Source: Apostichopus japonicus
Taxonomy: Eukaryota; Echinodermata; Holothuroidea; Aspidochirotida; Stichopodidae
NCBI RefSeq assembly: GCF_037975245.1
Contig: NC_092567.1
Span: 9,740,714-9,804,713 of the forward strand
Direction: 5' to 3'
DNA length: 64,000 nucleotides
Of this stretch, positions 35,989 through 47,690 are shown piece after piece. The notes under the pieces were generated by a model. That model was not told the DNA's origin, made no database searches, and saw only the letters and a list, made by a program, of their open reading frames with translations. The stretch's first letter is position 1. The number at the start of each line of letters is the position of its first letter. Made by a program: the position numbers and the translations under genes.

Positions 35989-35997
35989 GGCAAGGGC

Positions 35998-36620
35998 AAG
36001 GCTCAAGGCCAACCAAAAGCCCATGACAAAGACGGCCAGAGCGGACAGTCCGTCCGGGTCGCAGAGAGCGGCACCCGTTGTGGTGAGCGCAAAGAGAGGG
36101 GCTCCGGAGAGCCAGGGTCCGGCGAGACCTCAGAAGGAGCCCGGAACAGACGTTCCCCTCCGACCCAAGGAAGGCTAGGCTCAAGGCCAATAAAAAGCCC
36201 ATTAGAAGTTCCGACCGGAACGGACGGAATGTCCGGGTCGAGGAGAGTGGTACCCGGCGTGGTAAGCACACAGAGATAGGCTCCGGGAGCCCGAGTCCGG
36301 CGAGAGAGGCCGGAGGAGAGAGAGAGAGAGAGGAGAAAGAGATATTGCCCCCCAAGGTCCCGGCACAGTCCGGATTCTATGACCAAGGGGGAAGGCAAGG
36401 GCAAGGCTCAAGGCCAATAAATAGCCCATTTGAAATTCCGACCGGAATGGACAGAATGTCCGGGTCGAGAGGAGTGGTACCCGGCTAGGTACGCACACAG
36501 AGATGGGCTCCGGGGCCCGGGTCCGACGAGACCACGGGTCCAGCGAGACCTCACAGGGAGTGCGGAACCGAGGTTCCACTCCGGATCCCAGGAGTCGGTC
36601 CCGGAGCCGGGAACTGATGA
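35998..36620 (+). repeat. Three GC-rich direct repeats within the DIRS ORF1 region
   Basis: AAGGCTCAAGGCCAA-type starts lie near 35998, 36177 and 36402. Each unit (about 180 and 225 bp) continues with AAAAGCCCAT, TCCGTCCGGGTCG- or AATGTCCGGGTCGAG-like sequence, and CACAGAGATGGGCTCCGG-type segments. GC content is far above the window average. Long minus-strand frames here are shadows of the high GC content. Confidence 0.75.
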
Positions 36621-36779
36621 GATCAACAACTGCTGGGCCCCCAGAACGGGGTAGTAAGGGCAAACGCCCAATCCGAAAGGAAAGCCGGCTGGAGCGAGGT
36701 TCCCACGGCAAACGGAGATATACTTATCCCCAGCCTCAAAGTTAATCCCGCCTCCAAGAAGGGGAAGAGTCTCTTTCAT

Positions 36780-38380
36780 CAGGGGAGTGTTGCCCCCCGG
36801 AACTAGCAGCTTGAGCTGCGACGACAGGTTCGAATCAATTGCGGAAAGACACTGCAATCGCTACACCATTTATCATTACACATCCCGAATGTGTGTTTAA
36901 TGAGTACCAGCAGAAACTAGGACATGACATAGATTTCCTGGGCATTCATGGGTCATATTCTCCTCGCTAATTATATTTCTCTCTCGTTATAATTCATCGC
37001 CATATGTCTAGGTTTGAAACCTTGCTTATGTATGTTGTTTAAAACGCTTGTGGAACCCCCTCCAGAGCATGTTAAAAGGCGCAAACTGAAGCGATTCTAG
37101 TACAGTCTCGTTACTTAGTACCTTGGCAACCTGCCAAGAAGAGAACGTTCTCGAAGCTTGGCAAAGTGCCAGGAAAACGAAGCCTTCTAAGATTCTTGGC
37201 AAACTGCCAAGACAATATACCCGCGCTGTATATTTGTTATGAGAGGAGGGGGGCCAAGCAGTCACCTGGATTGACACGTGTAAGCTCAACGTTTGCTGCA
37301 ACGAGCTGTCGACTACGTGAGCGATCCCATGGAATAAACCTCTCTCTCTATTTTTTGGGTGAATTTCCAAGACAAACGCGTTAGTAAGTTGGAAAAGGGG
37401 TAGGATAAAACCCCAACAAAAGAGGTACAAGCGCTAACGCGCTCCGAGCATACAGTATGCGCTTCGTGAATAATGTTCGATGTTCCGACATTTTAAGCAC
37501 AGTTGCATTTCGTAGCACCTGATAGCCTAGTCGTGGCTATGCGCTAGGTGGTTTCAATAGGAAGTTGGATACTTCTACTGTACTACACTACGAAATTGAC
37601 ACGTCTCGACATGGAGAGATTTGAGGAGTAACGGGTACGTTATCATAACATTTATTACGTGTTTATTACGTTAAATGTGGTGTGGTAAAAACGTCGACAT
37701 AACGTTTCTATGAGATATTAATGTTATATTAATGTTATATTAATGTCTTAACGTAAATCGTTTTGAAATATGAGCCTGAAAACGTTTTCGGTGACATACC
37801 TCTTACACCACTAATAACGTTATCATAACAAAACACTACATGCTTAGTAACGCTTTTGTGTTTGCTGAGTAACTCCCCGGGCTCCGTTAAGCAGCCAGGG
37901 ATTTATGAGGTGGATTTTCTACAAGCCCACCCTCTCACCATCTTCACAGCCCCTGTTGGGAGTTTGTTTCTGATGAGTAGGTCTATAGCTCAGTTAGCTC
38001 AGGGTTAAAGCCTTGCAGTCATAAGGTCCCCGGTTCAGGCCACCCCAAGATTAATGTATGTTGTCCAGCTACAGAGTTGTTGACTTTTCATAATCATAGA
38101 CGTTAAATGTGTATGCAAGAGACTGACTTCAGTCAGCTTGCAGCTTGGTTAAGCCAGTGAGGCTTCTTCTCAAGTTCCTACTTGCAGGATGATCCTAAAT
38201 ACGTTCTTAAATACATACATATAATTGTAGGAGTCACATAAACAGTAGCATTGTAGCTTTGTTTAAGATTCTGATGAAGCAAACTATCCATTCAGTACTC
38301 AGTCTCATTTTTTGTAGCAGGGTAGCATTGTTTAAGATTCTGTACTCACTCAGCAGAGTGAGATTCTGTACCTTCAGTAC
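36780..38380. other. Foreign or eroded DNA where DIRS reverse transcriptase would lie
   Basis: No reverse-transcriptase motif is seen in any frame. A group of palindromic TTGGC-N5-GCCAA sites lies at 37123-37210, the 14-base ACGTTATCATAACA recurs near 37629 and 37814, and a tRNA-like unit sits at 37979. Confidence 0.45.
37979..38060 (+). repeat. tRNA-like SINE head
   Basis: TCTATAGCTCAGTTAGCTCA resembles a tRNA D-arm and box A, and CCCCGGTTCAGGCC resembles box B about 45 bases later. The implied acceptor and anticodon stems do not pair well, so this is a tRNA-derived repeat rather than a working tRNA gene. Confidence 0.5.
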
Positions 38381-38391
38381 TCATTTTTGGA

Positions 38392-38620
38392 GAGTACTGT
38401 GGTCAAGTGGTGAAGGCAGTGGACTGGTGATCTACAGTAAGGCTTGCAGGTTTGAGTCCTGGCCGGATCATTCAGTTGTTTCCTTGGGCAAGGCACTTTT
38501 TCGTCAGTACAGCTTCCCATCCAGGAGATACTTGTCTCTATGCTTGACAGGTTTTCGTTGACCGGGGTAATATTGTTAGGCGCCTCAGGCATCATTATCT
38601 TTCAATAGGTCTACGCCTTT
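38392..38620 (+). repeat. tRNA-derived SINE
   Basis: TGTGGTCAAGTGGTGAAGGC fits box A of the RNA polymerase III promoter and GGTTTGAGTCC fits box B. The body that follows (CCTTGGGCAAGGCACTTT and beyond) is typical of invertebrate tRNA SINEs. The 3' limit is approximate. It lies inside the DIRS element, in the gap where reverse transcriptase is missing. Confidence 0.7.
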
Positions 38621-38931
38621 CTTCCCCAATATTATGATTAATATTTTTTAGCATGGAAAGAACCTCCATTAAACCTCCCTACAGGGTACAGCTTAGCATC
38701 ATCAGGACATTCCTTTTCTTCAGAGTTTTCTGATTGCACAGGGTTGATAACTGAAGGAGTCATCAACGGTACTGTGGTACTGAATCAGTACTGGGAGTGC
38801 GGCTGTCCTGCAAGCGCCAACAAGGTCACCAAGCAGGCCGCTGTCCTTGAACTCTTTAGCAGCAGATACACAGGGTTGGGCTCTCTGGAGCCCTCCGGCG
38901 CCCAGGTACGGGGCTTTTGACTACCATCCTC

Positions 38932-39280
38932 TCAGACAACACGACGGTGGTAACATACTGTAGCTACGTCAACAGACATGGTGGCACTAGGTCAGAGAGA
39001 TATTGCCGTCTGGCAAGGGAGACCCTCACCACAGCTACATGGCCCTACAAGTCTCTCAGATAGCCAGAAAGGAGAATGTGATGGCCGATGCTCTGCACAG
39101 GGGACAGCTCCACCCTGACGAGTGGACCCTTTCGCAACGAACATGAAGTAGGTTTTTCCACATGTTCAGCAGACCTCTGATAGACCTGATTGCGACACAG
39201 GGCAACAATGGGCTGCTCATCTTTGTTCAGGCGGCCCACCCGCAGGCCTTCCACATAACGCCAGGTCCCTGTCGCGAAAC
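38932..39280 (+). pseudogene. DIRS RNase H / linker remnant
   Basis: One frame reads SDNTTVVTYCSYVNRHGGTR and on to RYCRLARETL before a stop, matching the DNTTAV-YINRQGGTRS motif of DIRS RNase H. After a frame change it continues MADALHRGQLHPDEWTLS, then RPLIDLIATQGNN with LLIFVQ, matching the usual ADALSR, DEWSL and P-VDLFAT blocks. At least two stops or frameshifts break it. In an active element this domain removes the RNA template during cDNA synthesis. Confidence 0.75.
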
Positions 39281-39783
39281 GGACCGGAAGCTTACATCTT
39301 CCCCCTCTTGGCATGGTCAGCCATCATAGTGGCCCCGCTGACCCCGGTTCGGGCAAAAGTTATCCAGCTCCTAGCGGACGAGCCAGCGATCCTGCCGGAC
39401 AAACCACAGTCGGTTGTCCCATAGACGGGGCGCTGGCTCACCCGGACAGCAAGGGCCTACAATTAGGTGCCTGGAAATTGTCTGGTGTTTCCTTAGACAG
39501 AAAGGACTTTGGCCGCCAGAGTGAAAACAACCTTGGTACTTACGTTTTCTGCCTACGGAGATTCGGAGTATGCCGAACGAGACAGACTCTGCCTACCATG
39601 GCCTTTCTAACCTTGATCGCCGACTCCTTACCCACACTGTTCCAAGAAGGGAGGCAGGGTTTAGACGATCAAAAACTTTCGTTCGGCTGTTGCCGCCTTC
39701 CATCAGGGGCTTCCCCTACGGCTCCACGCCAGGCAGCAACGGCTCGCCTTGACTAAGGTGCCTTCAGTCCTACGGTTTGTGGG

Positions 39784-40302
39784 GTGCTGATAGTTCTCGA
39801 CCCCTCCTTCTTCGCTAGAACCAGGTTTAGCTCTCCTACCGGGAGACATCATCATCCCAGAGATCAAGACCTTCTCTTTGATCCCCGAGGACAGGCTAAA
39901 GTATGGTTTCCCATTAGGGCACTGAAGTGGTACCTCAACAGAACACAAGATCTCTTGGGTACTTCGACATCTCTGTTCTTCCTCCTTCGAGTGCCCCACT
40001 CAGCAGCCTGGGAGGATACCTTGTCCCGCTGTTTGGTGGAAGCCATCCGCCCTCTGGCTACAGGTCCAGGCAGATCCATGGCTCACAACAGCAGGGGTTT
40101 CACTGCTTCTACAGCCCTGTTCGCAGGTTTTCCAATAGTGGACATCTGCAAGACGACGGCGTGGAAGACTCCAATCGCTTCGTCGCCTGCTACTTATCGG
40201 ACATATCACAGGCCGATTTGGCTTTGGTCGCTCGATGATACGAGCTCCGGGGGTCCCACCCCTCGGGCCTCTTACCATCGGACAGTGCCACTCGGTGCAT
40301 AG
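39784..40302 (+). pseudogene. DIRS tyrosine recombinase, C-terminal part
   Basis: A 172-codon open stretch carries the C-terminal recombinase blocks: FPIRALKWYLNRT, then EDTLSRCLVEAIR, AHNSRG (the HxxR box), TALFAGFPIVDICKTTAWKT and ATYRTY, whose Tyr sits where the nucleophile is expected. The N-terminal half (39313-39780) is scattered over shifted frames, so the enzyme is broken. In intact DIRS elements it integrates circular cDNA without a DDE integrase. The frame ends at the internal complementary region, the normal place. Confidence 0.75.
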
Positions 40303-40392
40303 GTTGTGGGGAGACAGGTAAGTGGGGAACGAAGTAAATATTATAAAACATACTGGTTTATATATTTACGAGTGACCCACTTACCTGTCTCC
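40293..40392 (-). repeat. DIRS internal complementary region
   Basis: Bases 40293-40339 are the reverse complement of the outer left terminus (34190-34236). Bases 40339-40392 are the reverse complement of the outer right terminus (about 40920-40972), with one indel and one substitution seen. The two are joined directly, as expected of the DIRS template that lets the cDNA ends be completed and circularised. Confidence 0.85.
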
Positions 40393-40821
40393 ATTTCCCG
40401 CCACCCTCCCCCGAGGGAGGTGGGACGCAGCCGAACGGGGGAGCGGTCGTTCGACCTGACTCATGACTCCTCGCGTTTCGTCGATAGACATCGCCACCCC
40501 CTGGGTCGCCTGCGGCTACTTGTCTATCGGTGGGTGTTGTTTCCTTAGTTTGATTTACCAGGTTACTCTTTACCATCTAAGGTAGTATGGGCCTCGTCCC
40601 CTTGTTCAATTAGGCCTCTGTAAGTGTAGGGGGAGGCACGCCTACGGGGTGACGGAGGGCGGACCCCCACCCCGACTGTTCAGGGTGGCCTCCGCCTGGA
40701 GGCGTCAGCAGTCTTTGTTAGCGTTAGATTTTTCCTTCTCGGCGAGCTCGGCGGGTGGCAGGGTTTACCCGCCACCCTCCCCGAGGTCGCGTCAGGGGCC
40801 ACTTTGTGGGAAAGTGGTCTC

Positions 40822-40972
40822 AAAATGAAGGAAGGCCATTAGGGCCAGTGAGGGTGTACAGTGTTAAAAGATTACCAGGGCATTCTGGACACGGTAGAAT
40901 GCGGTGCATAGGTTGTGGGGAGACAGGTAAAGTGGGTCACTCGTAAATATATAAACCAGTAAGTTTTATAAT
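40822..40972 (-). repeat. Right inverted terminal repeat of the DIRS element
   Basis: Inverted match of the left repeat from AAAATGAAGGAAGGCCATTA through GGGGAGACAGGTAA, followed by a right-specific end AGTGGGTCACTCG and onward to about 40972. The right-specific end is found, inverted, only in the internal complementary region. Confidence 0.85.
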
Positions 40973-43900
40973 TTCTTTCTTATACAAATTTCAACTATTT
41001 TATCTCAAAAAAATAAACTTTTCTTGATGAGAATGGTAATAAGTAAAAAGGGAGAAAAGGGGGCGGGGGTGCTACTTGAATTGACTATTACAATTATTGG
41101 TGAAATGTCGGCATAGTATTTTGATTTGAGCAATTACGAGGTACGTGAAAAGACAATAGATCGTTTGATTGCCTGACACTCTCTTTGCTGGTGCAAAGAT
41201 TTATCTGCATCATCCAGCACTGACATGGAATGGAATTAATTACAAAGGTGGTTGGGTGGGGAGGGATAAAAAAGTCGTGTAGTTACATTTATTCCAATAA
41301 TTTCATGATGATCAAGTGATTATTTGTAAAAACAAAAATGTAACTTGACACAGACACGTTTTGTCTGCACGATGTGTCTGCAAGATGTGTATGACTGAAC
41401 AAGGATGTTCAATTTATGTTATTCCATGTAGGTTTTAATATTCATTAAACATGTACTCTTTAAATCATTTGAAACAGACGGTTTTCAAACTTTTGTGTTA
41501 ATTGTTTGTTTATGCATTCACTAGCAGGTACTAAGGTTGGGGAATGTGTACTAACATGCTTTTTGCCAAAATTGTAACCGTTGGTGGGGGGGGGGGGGAA
41601 TAACACCTTACCACTTAGGGAGAAATGTCAATGATAGCTTGATCTACTTGAAATAGGTTGTGTTGTATTATTTACTTCCTCGACCCCTTCCTTACTGCAT
41701 ATCCAATCGACGTCAGGTTTCAAACTGTCTGTTTTCACCGGGTATGTTTAACGTTACGTCTCTCGTACAGTACATTTACTTCTATTGGCGCCAAAATGTT
41801 GGTTACAAATCTCAAAAATCACCCGCGAACAGCTGGAAAACACCTGTATATGAATATCGGTAACTCTTGCTATCGAATACCTGTTCACATCTAATATCTA
41901 TCACTAACAATGAATGATTTAGTGTTATATAAGTTGATTTGCAGAGAACGTATTACATTCGTGGGAGTTTTTTGTTACCATTGACTTGTTGAGTGGTTAT
42001 TAAGATGGATTATTTAATGGAGAGGAACCACTGTTTATAGTTTAGACAGTGATAATTTGATCAGTGAGATAATTTGACAGTATGGTATAGAGGCAAAAGC
42101 TAGGATGTGTACAAAGGCCAGGCCAAACTTAGTTAGGCTATAGGCTAGACTAGTAATAAAATAAGGCTATGTTAGAAATCTCACACATCACCTGCAAAAA
42201 GCTAGAATTATCTACTTTCAGCGAGAGGACATGATATAACTCATAAATAACAGAGATCTTAGCCTAGTTGTTGACTGAATATCACAAAAGTCCAAGTTAA
42301 AGCATATCTTAAATATAAAGGAAATGAATAAAATACAATCGAGACACTGAGTCTTCTTTAGGGATCTTAAATTAACCGAAGAATAAAACCAGCGATTAAC
42401 ATTCTAGGTGAGCTGATGCCTATCCTTTACTTCGAAAACAATTACTTCATTCTAGCTAAGAAAAAGTATCCATAGACAAACTGCCTTAATAATACAAGTC
42501 AATCTATAACATTCCACAATTATTATTAATGTTAGTTAATAACTGATTATTAGTTGAATGACCTAACTCCTGCCAATATATCTGACACTTAATGTGAAAT
42601 ATAGTTAAATTGTTAAATACTGTATAGGGCTTTGAGCCTCTATAAAACAGTTTTCCAGTTTAAGTTTAATAATAATTAAATGCAATACATAGTTATTAGA
42701 AAGGAATCTTTCGTCCATGTCTTTCCATCAGCAACTAGATCGTGGTGTTCTACTCACAGCTGGTTTTGTCTTAATTTTGCCTACATAATTATAAAAAACT
42801 GTACGTCATTTCCAAGCCAACAGATTTATGGCCACATGATCGATATTTAAAAAGTAAAATGGTTTTGAAATTGAAAGTGCGCCAATTCTTTTACGCTGCT
42901 GCAACACTCAATAGCAGAAGTTCGCCAGAGCCGTAGCTCTAACGTTAGTGTTAAAAGGGCGCCATCCTCTCATTAAACTTGTAATTAACTGATTTATCTC
43001 TCGTGTTTGTTAATCTTCATTTGTCCGCTAACTGTTCACAACCGCTGAACTCCATAGTAACAGAAGATATTACAATGAAGACCCAATTAACCTGATGAAA
43101 CTTAAAAGTAATAATTAATTAGTATAATTAAACCATCAAGGATATGAAGTGTTTCCAGATCACAGAATTATTTGTAATAAAAAATGTAAAAAGCGGATGG
43201 TACTATTTAATTGGAAGAAACGATAAAGTTTAGAAAGTTAAGATCATAAGCAATACCTAATTTAGGAATATCTACAAACACAAAGAAAGAACAAAGCTAT
43301 ATTTCGAAAAAAGAATCCACTAGAAGTTATGTCACACTCAAACCGTAACTTAGGAATGAATTTAATAACAAAACACAGATGGACATCAGCATTTAAACAA
43401 ATCGTATTAATTAGAAATAATTATAATTGAAGCAGAATAGTCGGATTTGAATCAATAATTAAATAATTTGTATATTAAAATTTGAGTTTAAGCCTCGTCA
43501 ACCTTCTCTCTTGAAACTTGAATTTGATCTACCATACATCTGCTTCTCTAAATTGCATTTTAATTATAAGAAACAACATATTGATTGAAATATAATTCCC
43601 CCAATCTCCTTAAACTTATAAAACAAAACTGGTATTACTGTAGTTAGAGTAGAAGTTTCCTTTCATGATTCCTATAACATTAAATTACATTTTCCTTCTG
43701 AAAGTTCTAAATAAAAATGCAAATAAATTTGATCAATATTTTTTTCTAAAAGATAGAATAATCTCAATTCTTGATTACCCAATTTGTATAAAATTTCCAA
43801 CCCGTCTAGGAGATTTGTTACCTATAAACCAATAAATTAAAATATGTAGGCTCATATTCTTATTTTATTGAACCTTACTAGCTATAAAACCTTTTATTAA

Positions 43901-44214
43901 TAATTTAATTGCAAAACAATAAAACTAATTTTGTAATCCTACATTACAAATTTATTTTCCTCTAATCTAATCCATGTATTCCTGCTTGTATTTGACTATC
44001 CTTAAAATCAATCCCTTATTTCCGTTCCATTAATTTAGTCCTTTTCACAGATAAACACGACCTAAATGTCTCAGCTTATCGCTCTAATTTCCTTTTTCTT
44101 TATTTCGTTATGATTAGAATTTATAATATCATATTAATTATTATAATCAAACCAAATCCAATATATTTATCTCTATCTACTCTAATACGCACTAACTCTA
44201 TTTTTTCATTCTAG
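40973..44214. other. AT-rich non-coding stretch
   Basis: No gene recognised. A G run at 41585-41599 is the only unusual feature. From about 42.4 kb the DNA is strongly AT-rich and would fit intron sequence of the LRR gene at 44215. Confidence 0.4.
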
Positions 44215-44423
44215 ATTCCTATCTCCTGTGTGTGGCTAAATGAATGCTCTCCTAGAGTTGATGAGTCTGGTCTGAACCTTATCCTTCAGTCTGGTCTCTC
44301 TCTCTCTACCCTGGGTTCTCTCCAGAAGCTGTTGATCGGTGACTACAACAAGAGATTAACTAATGAAGAGTTGGCGGCCATCTTGTCTTACTCCTCACAG
44401 TGTACAAGCTTGAAGGAGCTGGA
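44215..44423 (+). CDS. Single exon of an NLR-type leucine-rich-repeat protein (partial)
   Basis: A 209-nt exon follows a pyrimidine-rich acceptor (TTTTTTCATTCTAG) and precedes a GTAAGT donor. It is open throughout, reading IPISCVWLNECSPRVDESG and later GSLQKLLIG, LTNEELAAIL and CTSLKELE. The spacing of leucines and the ESGLNLIL / NEELAAIL helices resemble ribonuclease-inhibitor-type leucine-rich repeats of echinoderm-like NLR (NACHT-LRR) immune receptors. The exon enters in phase 0 and leaves with two bases. No other exon of the gene is seen in the window, so introns must be long or this is an orphan exon. The family call is from recognition, not a search. Confidence 0.6.
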
Positions 44424-46574
44424 GTAAGTATTCCGGTGTAGATGTTAGAATCATCATAACAGTTAAACAGGGAATTAATTTAATTAATAAAAGTTATCAA
44501 TATTAAACTAACAATAGAGAATGTAAGGTAAGCTGTATTTTAATGTCAAAGATTGGGATTAATTAGTTTAGTTGAATTTAGTTCAATAATTAGGTCATCG
44601 TGATAGGAATTCTGTAGAATGTTATGATAAATATAATGGATTAATAGGAAATATTTTAAGATGGTGTTGGTAAGAGAGGGGTAGGGGTGGGTGGGGGTTG
44701 TTCAAAATGTTCTTTGTTTATTTTAATGTTAAAATTTAACTAAATAGGTTTTAGAATTACAGGAATGTTTATTAGGATAAAATAAGAGATATATAGACAA
44801 GGAAATTAGATTTTAATAATTCTAGAGAGTAAAAGTAATATTCTAAAGTAAATTTTTATAAGGAATAACTGTAAATTTTGACTGAAACCTCCGAAATAGT
44901 TGATTCTCAATTATGTACAATTAATTTAAGAAACAAAAGAGATTGAAAATCGTTATTAATTTTAAAGTAGAAAAATGATGGCAATAATAATAGCATAAAC
45001 TCCTCAAAATTTTGATCAGATTATGATACTCTAGCAAAACTGAAATGCATACAAAAGAAGCAACCAATAAAATAGTTTTTGTTGTCAAAATTTAAAGAAT
45101 AGTTACTCAAAATAAGTTAACTAATTAAAACAAAATAAAAGTTAACTAGAAGGAAATATATTATTGCAATTGAGTTTACTATATAGTTAAAAAAATGTAT
45201 TGCCATAAATATCATTAAAGGCAAATTTGTATATCTGATAAATTTCAAAGGTTCAAATTTAATCCGCTTAAACTACATCACTTTCTTCGTTATAGTTTGA
45301 AATACGACGTTATACAAAATAAGCTTAATTATGATTTATGCTTATATTTTAACCTAATTTTTAAACAATAATTACAAAATTAACCGAGAGCTTTAACTTT
45401 GTATAATTGATAACTTTACACAAAAACTGTTTAATATTTTAATATTCCTCGTATTAATGTTACTTCATACTTGATTCGATCATGACGTCCCTGCTTGGTC
45501 CTTTACAATTCAGTGTTATTTAATCATCCCAGACCCCCACCCCCAACCCAACCCCTCCTCTCGCCCCTCCTCTCGCCTTCTTTGGTCACACATATCAAAC
45601 TTCGTAAAAATTTCTCCTTTCCGTCCTTACAATTCACAAAATAATCAGTGACATCTTCAACTTACAGCTGACGTGTTAATGATTAAGTCGCAAACGCTCA
45701 ACCTCCCCACTCCCCCACCACCCAAGTCTCGAAAGAAAAGAGATAACTGAAAATGAAATACATGAGAAAAGAAGGCTGATGAACATATGTTATAAGTGAA
45801 ACACCGCTATTCCAGAAATAACTGTAACCGCAGAGACAAATATTACTGGAAATAACACACTTTGGGAGTTTTGTTTGGTCTGACTATAAAAAGCAAACAT
45901 AACACATAATGCCTATTCTCTATCTAGACAAAATACTTTACCCCAATCCCAGTGTGCTCCTCAGTAATTTTAGGCTCGCTCCCTCTGACCCACTCCCCTT
46001 CAGACACCTTAACTGTACCCGCCACCACCACTCCCTTCGCCATCTGCCCCCCTCCCCTTCGCACATAATCTTTTTCAGAAAACCCTTCAAATCCATTCCG
46101 TTAAATTTCTACCCGATAACATCATCACCATTTTAGTACACACCGTAGGCCTATTCTACTTCTACACTACTTTTCTGTACAAATATATACAGCACTTACA
46201 TTAAACAGACGATTGATTCAAACAATTTATGTTCTAAAGCAAGTCAATGGTAAGAATGCCACACCTGGAACTCCCGTAAATATCTCATTAGCATAATAAT
46301 AGATGACACGAACTAGTTAAAGCCAATGAATAGAAATAGATAAACGAACCACGTGCCCATTGTATCCCTCAAACATTGTCAGTGAACGTGTCAAAGTAAC
46401 CATGGAAACAGACATTAAGTAGGTCAGTAGGTGTACAGCAGTGACTACGAATCATCCGTTGGGGCAAATCCTCCAAATAACATGTTTATGTCATACGCCT
46501 TGTTATTGCATACGTTACATTCTTAATTTGTGGTTATTCTTTGTAAGTTTTATTTTAAATGAGCAAAGTTGCTG
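44424..46574. other. AT-rich non-coding stretch
   Basis: Probably intronic or intergenic. C-rich patches near 45530-45570 and 45980-46060 are low complexity. No gene or element end is recognised. Confidence 0.4.
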
Positions 46575-47690
46575 GCCAGGTCGATAACGCGGAAGTGCGG
46601 GAACCGCAGAAACTGCGGAAATCGATAAACCGAGTTCGGTAATCGAGAAACCGGGTTCGATATCAGCGGTTTCCGCTGATATCGAATTTGTCAAGTGAGC
46701 GCGAGAGGAATTTCTCAAGTGAGCGTGACGAAGTCTTTTGGGCGGATTTCAGACTATATGCGCCAGGAAGTGGTGCAGGATTTAAGCTATTTCACTAAAT
46801 GTAGGTCTTAAACGGGGAAATCTTAAAGTTTACAATGGATGAGTTAGATTATTTTGTCAAAGGGAAGGTGAAGAAGTTTTTTGAGCGCATTTCAGCCAAT
46901 ATGCGCCAGGAGGGGCGGGGAAGGGCTTAGGTTTTTTTGTTTTACTAAATGCAGGTCTAAATGTGTGTTTACACGATGAATGGCGAAACTAGAGGATTTT
47001 ATCAAGGGAGGGTGAAGGGGTTTCGGCGCATTTCAGTCAATATTCGCCAGGAAGGTGATGGGGTTGTAGGATGTTTCCCTCAATGCAGGTCGAAAACGCG
47101 GTAATGTTTTATTTTACAATGGCGAAACTAGATGATTTTGTCAAGGGAGGGTGAACAAGTGTTTGAGGCGCATTTCAGCTGTAATGCGCCAAGGGGTGGG
47201 GTATAATATTTTCTTTTCACTAAATGCCGGTCGAAAACGCGGAAATGTTTAACAATGGGGAAACTAGAGGATTTTGTCCAGGGAGGGTTAAGAGTTTTCG
47301 GCGCATTTCAGCCAATATGTGCCAGGAAGTTGAGGGTTGTAGGCTTTTTTTACTAAATGCGAAAGTCGAAAACGCGGAAATGTTTTGAACAAATGCGGAA
47401 CTAAAGGAGTTTGCTAAGAGAGGGAAAAGAAGTATTTTTGGCCGGCGCATTTCAGCCAATATGCGCCAGCAAAGGTGTGGGTAGATGGGTTGAGGTATTT
47501 TTCCCTAAATGCAGGTCGAAAACGCGGAAAAAGTGTTGGCCAATATGCGCAAGAATGCAGTGGGGGTATGAGACTTTTTTTGCAGTAAGTGCAGGTCAAA
47601 AACTCAGAAATATTTTTTTACAATGGCGAAACTAGATAATTTTGTCAAGAGAGGGTGAAAAAGTGTTTTGGGAGCATTTCAGCTGCACCC
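46575..47690 (+). repeat. Left arm of the foldback element
   Basis: The GGTCGAAAACGCGG landmark or its variants begin near 46579, 46804, 46944, 47087, 47227, 47363, 47514 and 47594, mostly 136-151 bp apart. The GCGCATTTCAGCC landmark begins near 46742, 46884, 47023, 47168, 47300 and 47446. Confidence 0.85.
46656..46686. repeat. Perfect 14-bp hairpin near the left end of the foldback element
   Basis: TTCGATATCAGCGG and its exact inverse CCGCTGATATCGAA are separated by TTT. Confidence 0.9.

Larger units (their letters stand above)
34190..40972 (+). mobile_element. DIRS-type tyrosine-recombinase retroelement, decayed, 6.8 kb
   Basis: Three structural parts agree. Inverted terminal repeats lie at 34190-34318 and 40822-40972. 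An internal complementary region at 40293-40392 joins the complement of the outer left end to the complement of the outer right end. The interior keeps RNase H (38932-39280) and tyrosine-recombinase (39784-40302) remnants in the DIRS order. ORF1 is represented by a short frame at 35686. Reverse transcriptase is not recognisable between 36.8 and 38.9 kb, where foreign sequence including SINE-like units sits. Frameshifts and stops make it inactive. There is no target duplication, as expected for recombinase-mediated insertion. Confidence 0.85.

Noticed and set aside
35749-36857. Several overlapping minus-strand frames of 90-180 codons
   Set aside because: The GC-rich ORF1 repeats of the DIRS element lack stops in many frames; the recombinase and RNase H remnants show the element reads on the plus strand.
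37040-37430. Possible solo LTR
   Set aside because: An AATAAA and some spacing fit, but no TG...CA ends or target duplication could be defined.
37979-38050. tRNA gene
   Set aside because: Box A- and box B-like parts are present but stems do not form a proper cloverleaf; a SINE head fits better.
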